Assembly: GCA_001799845.1 (NCBI GenBank)
Contig: MGUG01000041.1
Location: 62,001-126,000, forward strand
Direction: 5' to 3'
Length of the DNA: 64,000 nt
DNA from: Elusimicrobia bacterium GWC2_64_44
Lineage (GTDB): Bacteria > Elusimicrobiota > Elusimicrobia > Elusimicrobiales > UBA9959
Below the pieces are notes generated by a model that did no database searches, was not told the origin of the DNA, and saw only the letters and a list, made by a program, of their open reading frames with translations. Positions 57,690 to 64,000 of the stretch are shown piece by piece. A program made the translations under genes and the position numbers. Within the stretch, counting starts at the first letter, position 1; the number at the start of each line of letters is the position of its first letter.

Positions 57690-58061
57690 GCCTTTTACCA
57701 CGGTCACTAGTTTCAGTATGCTCGCCAGGCGCTCCAGGCCGGGCGGCTTCACCACAAAATCGAAAGCTCCTTCCTTGACCGCCTTGGCGGCGAGGTCGGC
57801 GTTGTCGAGACCTGCGATGATGACCACGCAGGCGTCCTTGTTCTTCTCGCGGGCCTTGAAGGAGAATTCCAGGCCGCTGGCCCCGCGGAGGTAGATGTCG
57901 GTCAGTACCACGTCGAAAGCTTTCCCGTCGAGCAACGCCCTCGCCTTCTCGGCGTCGCTCTCCCGCGTGACCTCGAAATGCGGAAAGCCCGCCAGGATCT
58001 CGTCCACGCGGGCCAGTACGTAGCCTTCGTCCTCCAGGAACAAAAGCTGTTTTTTCGGCAT
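57675..58061 (-). CDS. Response-regulator receiver protein
   Basis: The 128-residue receiver has LLFLEDEG pocket residues, phospho-Asp in DVVLTDIYLRGASG, and a Lys in FVVKPPG. Ser/Thr at the switch is unclear. It overlaps the HD-GYP gene by 4 bp (ATGA), so the two form a two-gene operon. Its stop TAG takes its G from the mobile element end. The C-terminus GLAPQ may be truncated or altered. Confidence 0.85.
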   Translation of the reverse strand: MPKKQLLFLEDEGYVLARVDEILAGFPHFEVTRESDAEKARALLDGKAFDVVLTDIYLRGASGLEFSFKAREKNKDACVVIIAGLDNADLAAKAVKEGAFDFVVKPPGLERLASILKLVTVVKGLAPQ

Positions 58062-59284
58062 CACCATTCCACCCACCAGCGGGCCAGCTCCAGCTTGGCG
58101 GCGTACTTGGGATTGCGCAGGGCCACTTCCTCCAGGCCGGCTGGGCGCTCTATGGTGAGCAGCGGGTGGGCCAGCAGGTCCAGGCGGGACGGGGCGGCCG
58201 GCTCGTAATCGGAGTCCAGCAGCTTCTCCACCAGGGGGCGGGTCAGCGAGCCGCGGTTGACGGCCAGCACCCGGGCGGTCTCTCCGGTGGAGAGCCGGAC
58301 CAGGGAGCCGGGGGGGAAAATGGAGAGCACGGAGATGAGCAGTTTAACGGCGCCGGCGTTGAAACCGCGCCCTTCCTTCTCTATGAGTTCTTTCACCGCG
58401 TCGGGAGGGGCCATGGGGCCGCGCCAGGCGCGCGGGTGCGTCATGGCCTCGTAAGTGTCGGCTATGGCTATCAGCTGGGCCAGCGGGTCGAGTTCCTCGT
58501 CCGAGGCGTGGTCCGGGTAGCCGGAGCCGTCGGCGCGCTCGTGCGTCTGCAGTACTATAAGGCGCGCCCGGTCCTTGATCTTGTAGTCGAGGTCGACTAT
58601 CCGGTCCAGCTTGGCGGCGCCGGCCTCGGCGTGCAGGGCCATCTCTGCGAACTCGTCGTCGCCCAGGCGCGTCTCGCTGTTGTAGAGGGAGGAATACTCG
58701 GTCATGCCGATGTCGTGCGCCATAGCGCAGAAGCCCAGCAGGCGCAGCTCGGCCGGCTCCAGCCCGGCCTGTACGCCCATGGCCAGGGCCAGCACCACGG
58801 TGTTGGCCGTGTGGCCGCGCAGGTAATCGTCGGCGGTGGAATAGGCGGTGAAGCCGAGCAGGGCCGGGTTGGTCTTCAGGGTTTCCGAGACCAGCCCGCA
58901 GGCGGCGGACACGGCCTCGTACTTTTCGCAATAGGGCTGGTCGGCGGCTTTCAGGAAAGCGCCGGCCTGTTCGAGCAGGCGGGAGTAGACTTCGCGGGCG
59001 CGGGGCTCATGCTCGTTGAAAGGCACCGCGGGAGCTGAGCCGGCCCGCGGAGACTCCTGGCTGTTCATCAGCCTGGGGCCGGGCTGGCGCCTGCGGGGAT
59101 CTGTTTTCGGGGCCGCCTGTTCCGGGACGCTTTCCGCCTGTGCCGCGGGCGCGGGGGCCGGCGGCGGCATCGTAGCGGCCGCGGCGGACTGCGGTGCCGG
59201 GACCAGAGCGGGGGCCACGGCCTTTTTTTCGGGCGCGGGGCGGCGGGGCTCCTCTTTAAGCTTCCTCAGGTCGGAAAAGCGCAT
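58061..59284 (-). CDS. HD-GYP domain protein (c-di-GMP phosphodiesterase)
   Basis: The 407-residue protein has a Pro/Ala-rich N-terminus (about 1-90) and an HD-GYP domain: His158, His190-Asp191 (AHDIGM), His218, and HERADGSGYP (248-257). The GSGYP loop shows the GYP signature. It should cleave c-di-GMP to pGpG or GMP. A C-terminal extension follows. TATACT lies 6 nt before ATG (59291-59296), so the transcript should be leaderless. The downstream receiver protein may control it. Confidence 0.88.
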   Translation of the reverse strand: MRFSDLRKLKEEPRRPAPEKKAVAPALVPAPQSAAAATMPPPAPAPAAQAESVPEQAAPKTDPRRRQPGPRLMNSQESPRAGSAPAVPFNEHEPRAREVYSRLLEQAGAFLKAADQPYCEKYEAVSAACGLVSETLKTNPALLGFTAYSTADDYLRGHTANTVVLALAMGVQAGLEPAELRLLGFCAMAHDIGMTEYSSLYNSETRLGDDEFAEMALHAEAGAAKLDRIVDLDYKIKDRARLIVLQTHERADGSGYPDHASDEELDPLAQLIAIADTYEAMTHPRAWRGPMAPPDAVKELIEKEGRGFNAGAVKLLISVLSIFPPGSLVRLSTGETARVLAVNRGSLTRPLVEKLLDSDYEPAAPSRLDLLAHPLLTIERPAGLEEVALRNPKYAAKLELARWWVEW

Positions 59285-59341
59285 ATGTAAAGTATACCCG
59301 GGGCGGGTTAAATAAAGGTTACAGAATGATTAAACCGCGGG

Positions 59342-60454
59342 TCAGAACTTTTTCTCGAAAACGCGGTATTTGCGGTAAACCTTGCCGCCTATGGCCTCTA
59401 TGACGCCGTTGATCTGCGTATTGTCTTCCAGCGTCCAGGACATCTCGCCGTACACCCATTTCATCTTCTGCCCGGCCTCGAAGCCTTTCTTGATGAGCAG
59501 CATCTCCAGCCCGCGGCCCCGGAATTCCTTCTTGACTCCCAGCGTCAGCATGCGGCCTGCGCGCATCTTGAAATGCAGGTTGTAGAGGAACGGCAGGAGG
59601 GTGAGCGGGTTCAGGCTGCCGCGCGCGGCCTTCAGCGGGACGTTCAGGTCCGGCAGCAGCAGCACGAAGGCCGCCGGCTTGCCGTCCACGTCGGCGAAAT
59701 AGAGGTATTCCGGCTTGAGCACCGGCTTCATGGCGGCGGCCATGTCGTTGAACTCGGCGTCGGACATGGGCACGAAGCCCCAGTTCTTTTCCCAGGCGGA
59801 GTTGTAGATCTCCTTGACCTCGGCGATGGCACGGTCCAGGCCGTCGGCGGCCACGTGGCGGACCTTGATGTCTTTGCCGCGGGTCAGGCGCTGCACTATC
59901 TTCTCGAAGCGCTCGCCGAAGCCGTGCGCCACGTCCACCCGCCAGGCCAGCAGGTCCTTGGCCTTGGCGAAGCCCGCCGCCCCGGCGAGCTCCAGGTAAT
60001 AGGGGGGCGTGTAGGGCATCATCACCATCGGCGGGCCGTCGAAGCCCTCGGCCAGCATGCCGCAGGTCTCGTTGGTGGAAGGGTTGACCGGGCCCAGGGC
60101 GGAATCCATGCCGCGGGCTTTCAGCCAGGCGCAGGCGGCCTTGAGCAGGGCCGCGGCGGCTTCCTTGTCGTCCGAACAGTCGAAGAAGCCGAAGAAGCCG
60201 GCCTTGTCGTTGTGGAAATTATTGTGGGCGCTGTTGACGATGGCGGCCACGCGTCCGGCCGGGCGGCCGTTGCGGAAGGCCATGTAGAGGGCGCGCTCGC
60301 CGTGGCGCCAGAAGGGATGGCCGGTGTCGAGCAAATGGCGCACGTCCTTCTTCAGCTCGCCCACCCAGTGGGGGTGGCGGCTGAACAGGGCGTAGGGATA
60401 GTCTATGAACGCGCCGAGCTCCGCCTCGGGCAGTTCGCGGATAACTAAGGACAT
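59342..60454 (-). CDS. GNAT-like acyltransferase, candidate ceramide synthase
   Basis: The 370-residue protein belongs to a widespread GNAT-like family: FIDYPYALFSRHPHWVGEL at the start, RVAAIVNSAHNNFH, GFFGFFDCSDD, GPVNPSTNETCGML and MPYTPPYYLELAGAAGF are its signatures. It is 10 bp behind the serine-palmitoyltransferase-like gene. Bacterial ceramide synthase (bCerS) of Caulobacter is a GNAT-type protein, so an N-acyltransferase acting on a sphingoid base is plausible but not shown. Confidence 0.8.
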   Translation of the reverse strand: MSLVIRELPEAELGAFIDYPYALFSRHPHWVGELKKDVRHLLDTGHPFWRHGERALYMAFRNGRPAGRVAAIVNSAHNNFHNDKAGFFGFFDCSDDKEAAAALLKAACAWLKARGMDSALGPVNPSTNETCGMLAEGFDGPPMVMMPYTPPYYLELAGAAGFAKAKDLLAWRVDVAHGFGERFEKIVQRLTRGKDIKVRHVAADGLDRAIAEVKEIYNSAWEKNWGFVPMSDAEFNDMAAAMKPVLKPEYLYFADVDGKPAAFVLLLPDLNVPLKAARGSLNPLTLLPFLYNLHFKMRAGRMLTLGVKKEFRGRGLEMLLIKKGFEAGQKMKWVYGEMSWTLEDNTQINGVIEAIGGKVYRKYRVFEKKF

Positions 60455-60464
60455 AAAAAGATGT

Positions 60465-61670
60465 TTACTTCGCGAGGACCGGCTTTTTCTTCAGGACTTT
60501 CTTGACGCAGGTCTCGAAGATGTCCAGGGCGCGGTCCAGCTGCTCCCGGGTGTGGGTGGCGGTGGCCACCACGCGCAGCATGGCGCGCTTGGGCGGCACG
60601 GCCGGGCTGACCACGGGGTTGGTGAACAGGCCGTGGTCGTAGAGCATGCGCCAGAGCATGAAAGTCTTTTCGTTGTCGCCGATGATGACGGGGATGATGG
60701 GGGTCTGCGTCTCGCCGGTGTTGAGGCCCATGGCCTTGAAGCGCTTCATCAGGTAGGCGGCGTTGTCCCACAGCTTCTTGATGCGCTGCGGCTCGGCCTC
60801 GATGATGTCCAGGGCCTTGGAGATGGCGGCCACGGAGGCCGGCGGCAGGGAGGCCGAGAAGATCATGGAGCGGGAGATATGCTGTATGTAGTGCAGGATA
60901 TCCGCGTCGCCCACCGCGAAACCGCCCACGGAGGCAAAAGACTTGGAACAGGTGCCCACCACCAGGTCCACGTCCTTGTGGGAGAGGTTGAAATGCTCGC
61001 AGGTGCCGCGGCCGTGCTTGCCCAGCACGCCTGTGGCGTGCGCGTCGTCCACCATCAGGCGGGCGCCGTGGCGGCGGCAGACCTTGGAAATTTCGGGGAT
61101 GGGGGCGATGTCGCCTTCCATCGAGAAGACGCCGTCCACTATGACCAGTTTGCCGTGGCGGGGGCCGATCTCTTTGAGGACTTTTTCCAGATTCTCCGGG
61201 TCGTTGTGGCGGAAGCGGCGCAGTTCGCCGTGCGAAAGGCGGCAGCCGTCCAAAATGCTGGCGTGGTTGAGCTTGTCCACGACCGCGAAATCGCCCTTGC
61301 CGACCAGGGCGGAGACGACGCCCAGGTTCATCTGGTAGCCGGTGGCGTAAATGAGGGCGGCTTCGCGGCCTTTGAAGGCGGCGAGCTTGCGCTCCAGCTC
61401 CGTGTGCAGCACAGTGTTGCCGTTGAGGAAGCGCGAGCCGGCCACGCCGGTTCCGAATTTCTCCACCGCGTCTATGGCGGCCTTCTTCATGCGGGGGTCG
61501 TTAGCGAGGCCCAGGTAGTTGTTGGACCCGAACATGATGAACTTTTTCCCCTTAATGGTGATCTCGGGGGCCTGTTCGGACTCCAGTTCCTTGAAATAAG
61601 GGTAGATGCCGTTGGCTATTAGCTGCTTAACAATGTGGAAATTGCGGCACTTGTCAAAAATGTCGGTCAT
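60465..61670 (-). CDS. Alpha-oxoamine synthase, serine-palmitoyltransferase-like
   Basis: The 401-residue PLP enzyme condenses an amino acid with an acyl-CoA. Lys243 in GTCSKSFASVGGF binds PLP; Asp208 and His211 (MVDDAHATG) complete the site. The opening GIYPYFKELESEQ and GTGVAGSRFLNGNT are closer to bacterial serine palmitoyltransferases than to BioF or Kbl. The MITE at 61698 lies 27 bp before the ATG and displaces the usual -35 region. KBL or BioF function remains possible. Confidence 0.82.
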   Translation of the reverse strand: MTDIFDKCRNFHIVKQLIANGIYPYFKELESEQAPEITIKGKKFIMFGSNNYLGLANDPRMKKAAIDAVEKFGTGVAGSRFLNGNTVLHTELERKLAAFKGREAALIYATGYQMNLGVVSALVGKGDFAVVDKLNHASILDGCRLSHGELRRFRHNDPENLEKVLKEIGPRHGKLVIVDGVFSMEGDIAPIPEISKVCRRHGARLMVDDAHATGVLGKHGRGTCEHFNLSHKDVDLVVGTCSKSFASVGGFAVGDADILHYIQHISRSMIFSASLPPASVAAISKALDIIEAEPQRIKKLWDNAAYLMKRFKAMGLNTGETQTPIIPVIIGDNEKTFMLWRMLYDHGLFTNPVVSPAVPPKRAMLRVVATATHTREQLDRALDIFETCVKKVLKKKPVLAK

Positions 61671-61697
61671 ATATCTTGATATTTTATCATTATTAAG

Positions 61698-61808
61698 GGG
61701 ACGTTGTTGAGTTGTTGAGTTGTTATTTCAGGTTTTGTGGATATTGAGAATATACTGCGCTATTGATGAGGGATTTGCTTTAACAACTCAACAACTCAAC
61801 AACGTCCC
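61698..61808. mobile_element. 111-bp miniature element (MITE) with RAYT-element termini
   Basis: The element starts with the same 21 bases as the RAYT element and has perfect 28-bp inverted ends (61698-61725 and 61781-61808), made of repeated GTTGTTGA units. The 55-bp interior has no gene and no match to the transposase. It is presumably moved in trans by a RAYT-type enzyme. It supplies the stop codon and last three codons of the rfaE2 gene. Confidence 0.85.
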
Positions 61809-62266
61809 TGCAACTTTTTGGACAGGGCAGTGGTGGAGCGGCCTTTGAGGAGGGGGATCAGGGCGACCCGGCCGGCGAATTCGGCCCCGGCTACCGCGGC
61901 GTTGCGGTAGTCGGCGCCTTTGACCAAAATGTCGGGGCGCAGGGCTTTTATGAGGTCGTGAGGGGTGTCTTCGCCGAAAACCACCACCGCGTCCACGGCG
62001 GCCAGGGCGGCCAGCACGGTGGCGCGGTCGGCGGCCTTATTGAAAGGCCGGGAGGGTCCTTTGAGGCGCCTTACGGAGGCGTCCGAGTTGAGGCCCAGGA
62101 ACAGGAAATCTCCCAATGAGCGGGCCTTCTCCAGCGAGTACACATGCCCCGCGTGCAGCAGGTCGAAGCAGCCGTTGGTGAAAACGGCCTTTTTGCCGGC
62201 CTTTTTCAGGGCCGCCCTCACGGCGACGGCCCTTTTAACGGACAGGATCTTGCCCGCGGTGCGCAT
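61796..62266 (-). CDS. rfaE2: D-glycero-beta-D-manno-heptose 1-phosphate adenylyltransferase
   Basis: The 156-residue protein is the C-terminal (RfaE2/HldE) half: TNGCFDLLHAGHVYSL has the HxGH site (His38, His41) and VKGADY the late motif. It makes ADP-heptose for LPS inner core. ATG 62266 overlaps the accC stop (ATGA). Its end ...KKLQGRC-TGA runs into the miniature element: the last three codons and stop are element sequence, so the native C-terminus was altered. The separate kinase half (RfaE1) is not here. Confidence 0.9.
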   Translation of the reverse strand: MRTAGKILSVKRAVAVRAALKKAGKKAVFTNGCFDLLHAGHVYSLEKARSLGDFLFLGLNSDASVRRLKGPSRPFNKAADRATVLAALAAVDAVVVFGEDTPHDLIKALRPDILVKGADYRNAAVAGAEFAGRVALIPLLKGRSTTALSKKLQGRC

Positions 62267-63630
62267 CAGGCGGCCTTTACGGGCTCGGCAGGGGCCAGCA
62301 GGCGTTCCATGAAGCCGGTGTCGGTGCTGCCGGCCTTGAACTCCGCGCTCTCTACTATGAGCTGGTGCGCGTCTATGGTTGTCTTCACGCCCTTCACCTT
62401 GAATTCGGCCAGCGCGCGGCGCGAGCGCTCTACCGCCATCTCGCGGGTGGGGGCCCAGACTATGAGCTTCGCGAGCATGCTGTCGTAATAGATGGGCAGG
62501 TTGTAGCCGGCGTAGACATGGGTGTCGACGCGGATGCCGGGGCCGCCGGGGAGCAGCCACTCTTCTATGCGGCCCACGGAGGGCGCGAAGTTGCGGCTGA
62601 AATCCTCGGCGTTGATGCGGTGCTCTATGGAATGGCCGGTGAGCGGTACGGTGTGGCCGCCGGTGTAGGTCAGCTTCTCTCCGGAGGCGGCCAGCAGCTG
62701 CTCGCGCACCAGGTCGAAGCCGGTCACGCACTCGGTCACCGGGTGCTCTACCTGCAGGCGGGTGTTGACTTCCATGAAGTAGAATTCGCCGGTCTGGGTG
62801 AGCAGGAATTCCACCGTGCCCACGCCGACGTACTTGGCGGCCTCGGCCAGGTCCACGGCCGCCTTCTCGAGCTTCGAGCGCAGCTTCTTGTCCACGGCGG
62901 GGCTGGGGGTCTCCTCCACCAGCTTCTGGTGGCGGCGCTGTATAGAGCAGTCGCGCTCGGGGAAAGCTATCACGTTGCCGTGGGTGTCGCGGGCGAACTG
63001 CACCTCTATGTGGCGCGGCAGCTCGATGTATTTCTCGAAATAGACCTCGCCGTTGCCGAAGGCGGCCTTGGCCTCGCTGGAGGCCATGTTCATCTCGTTG
63101 GCCAGCTGGGCGGCCTCGCGCACTATGCGTATGCCCTTGCCGCCGCCGCCGGCGGCAGCTTTAATCATTATGGGAAAGCCGATCTTGGCCGCCGCGGCGG
63201 CCGCTTCTTTGACGGAGACGCAGTCCTTGGTGCCGGGCGTCACGGGCACGCCGGCCTTTACCGCCATCTTGCGGGCCTCGGCCTTGTGGCCGAGCTGCTG
63301 TATAGACTTGGGCGACGGGCCTATGAAGGCGATGCCGTTGTCGCGGCAGGCGGCGGAGAAATCGGCGTTCTCGGAGAGGAAGCCGTAGCCGGGGTGGATG
63401 GCGTCCGCGCCGGTGACCTTGGCGGCGGCGATGATGGCCGGGATGACCAGGTAGCTTTCCTTGGCCATGGCCGGGCCTATGCAGACGGCCTCGTCGGCCA
63501 GGCGCACGTGCAGCGACGACCGGTCGGCCTCGGAATAGACGGCCACTGAAGGCACATTGAGCTCGCGCAGCGTGCGGATGACGCGCACCGCGATTTCGCC
63601 GCGGTTGGCGATCAGAACTTTTTTAAACAT
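62266..63630 (-). CDS. accC: Biotin carboxylase
   Basis: The 454-residue ATP-grasp enzyme carboxylates biotin on the carrier protein AccB to start fatty acid synthesis. KVLIANRGEIAVRVIRT, the glycine-rich AAAGGGGKGIRIV loop, EMNTRLQVEHPVTE (here MEVNTRLQVEHPVTE) and RINAED are all present. Length is standard. It overlaps rfaE2 by 1-4 bp and is 34 bp behind the cut-off gene. accB is not visible, so the carrier gene may lie just beyond the window or elsewhere. Confidence 0.95.
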   Translation of the reverse strand: MFKKVLIANRGEIAVRVIRTLRELNVPSVAVYSEADRSSLHVRLADEAVCIGPAMAKESYLVIPAIIAAAKVTGADAIHPGYGFLSENADFSAACRDNGIAFIGPSPKSIQQLGHKAEARKMAVKAGVPVTPGTKDCVSVKEAAAAAAKIGFPIMIKAAAGGGGKGIRIVREAAQLANEMNMASSEAKAAFGNGEVYFEKYIELPRHIEVQFARDTHGNVIAFPERDCSIQRRHQKLVEETPSPAVDKKLRSKLEKAAVDLAEAAKYVGVGTVEFLLTQTGEFYFMEVNTRLQVEHPVTECVTGFDLVREQLLAASGEKLTYTGGHTVPLTGHSIEHRINAEDFSRNFAPSVGRIEEWLLPGGPGIRVDTHVYAGYNLPIYYDSMLAKLIVWAPTREMAVERSRRALAEFKVKGVKTTIDAHQLIVESAEFKAGSTDTGFMERLLAPAEPVKAA

Positions 63631-63664
63631 GGGTCCTCCAATATATCTGCGGCACCGGCCCGCG

Positions 63665-64000
63665 CTACTTTTTTGGCGGCGCGCCCGGGGGCGGCGGCGC
63701 CGGCGGGGCTTTCTCCACCTTGGCTTTGCTGGTCCAGAGGTTGATCAGGAAAATGAAGATATCCCGGGTCTCGGCCTTGCGCGTGGAGGGATTGTAGGTT
63801 TCCTCGCGCAGGAAGACGCGGTATTCGGGCCCGGCCACGTGCACGGCCAGCCAGGCGTCCTTGGGCAGGAACTTGGCGTTCCTGCCGGCCCGGGCCTTCA
63901 GGGCCTCGAACTGCTGGCGGCGGGCTTCGCCTATTGGCGGCATGCCCTGCTGGAAGCGGGATTTCTGGGCGAAGGCTATAGCCTCGGGGCCGGCGGAGCC
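63665..64000 (-). CDS. Unidentified gene, 5' end beyond the window
   Basis: The minus-strand frame is open to the last base, so at least 111 residues are encoded and the start may lie outside; an internal ATG at 63943 is not required. The visible part has charged helices (GEARRQQFEALKARAG), a strand DAWLAVHVAGPEYRVFLRE, TRDIFIFLINLW and a Pro-rich tail APPPPGAPPKK. It is not AccB. No family is recognised. Confidence 0.6.
   Translation of the reverse strand, partial: GSAGPEAIAFAQKSRFQQGMPPIGEARRQQFEALKARAGRNAKFLPKDAWLAVHVAGPEYRVFLREETYNPSTRKAETRDIFIFLINLWTSKAKVEKAPPAPPPPGAPPKK

Noticed and set aside
62267-62731. N-terminal extension of the rfaE2 frame (possible full HldE)
   Set aside because: It is antisense-frame sequence within accC and lacks kinase motifs; ATGA overlap at 62266 gives the natural start.
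1-64000. tRNA or rRNA genes
   Set aside because: No cloverleaf-like intergenic sequence with a TTCGANNC loop or rRNA segment was found; nearly all intergenic gaps are short and accounted for.

Overview
The window is GC-rich and densely coded, from a Gram-negative (diderm) bacterium. KdsC and a heptose-1-phosphate adenylyltransferase imply lipopolysaccharide, and there are several outer-membrane barrel proteins, a TolC-type channel and lipoproteins. Quinone-linked energy genes (class 2 PyrD, a QmoC-like subunit), many ferredoxin-like proteins and no visible oxygen respiration fit an anaerobe or facultative anaerobe. The mix of DUF2089, DUF134, C11 peptidase, Qmo/Hdr-like proteins and frequent ATA isoleucine codons would suit a deep-branching phylum such as Elusimicrobiota, but that is inference; there is no rRNA or other marker here. 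I found no tRNA, rRNA or CRISPR array.

Layout. 1-4.6 kb: pyrimidine operon pyrC-pyrD-pyrF-pyrE plus a secreted protein. 4.6-7.4 kb (minus): epimerase, kdsC, secreted protein, CcdA-like. 7.4-12.4 kb: a dispersed palindromic repeat, a small HTH regulator with repeated upstream boxes, a membrane spermidine-synthase-like protein, an SPFH protein, and a DUF2089/SHOCT-like pair. 12.4-14.4 kb: parA-parB with four parS-type sites, suggesting proximity to the chromosome origin. 14.4-17.5 kb: asd and envelope proteins of unknown role. 17.5-25.6 kb: a sulfur/redox island led by an ArsR repressor whose two cysteines are spaced exactly as in persulfide sensors (SqrR/BigR), then TusA, MvhD, QmoA-, HdrA- and QmoC-like proteins, DsrE, CGGC, DsrE2 and a FadL-type porin. 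25.7-30.2 kb: a membrane/THEP1-type NTPase fusion and a DUF134-NifX-thioesterase-NifU-NapH-like cluster behind a perfect palindromic operator. 30.3-33.2 kb: zinc/manganese uptake lacking an ATPase gene. 33.3-36.8 kb: an ECF sigma-factor locus with three near-identical promoters.

36.9-42.7 kb: HD protein and an RND efflux operon without an adaptor gene. 42.8-46.6 kb: clostripain-type peptidase with a strong promoter and folded leader, and two secreted unknowns. 46.7-50.4 kb: GDPD, TatD, TcdA, a hydrolase. 50.4-53.3 kb: a second copy of the dispersed repeat, then GlpT-like and UraA-like permeases. 53.4-59.3 kb: signalling genes (CheC, three-domain-free response regulators, PilZ, HD-GYP) interrupted by a RAYT-type Y1 transposase element bounded by perfect 21-bp inverted repeats. 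59.3-61.7 kb: a serine-palmitoyltransferase-like enzyme and a GNAT protein, a candidate sphingolipid pair. 61.7-64 kb: a 111-bp miniature element with the same termini as the RAYT element, then rfaE2/hldE, accC and a cut-off gene.

The strongest unexpected signals are the ECF regulon (CTAAACC-N16-CGTCNGTAT three times), the persulfide-sensor-led Qmo/Hdr island, the RAYT element with its miniature partner whose ends supply stop codons, a family of about 110-bp palindromic intergenic repeats (three copies), and -10-like hexamers lying only 6-11 nt before many start codons, which suggests widespread leaderless mRNAs.
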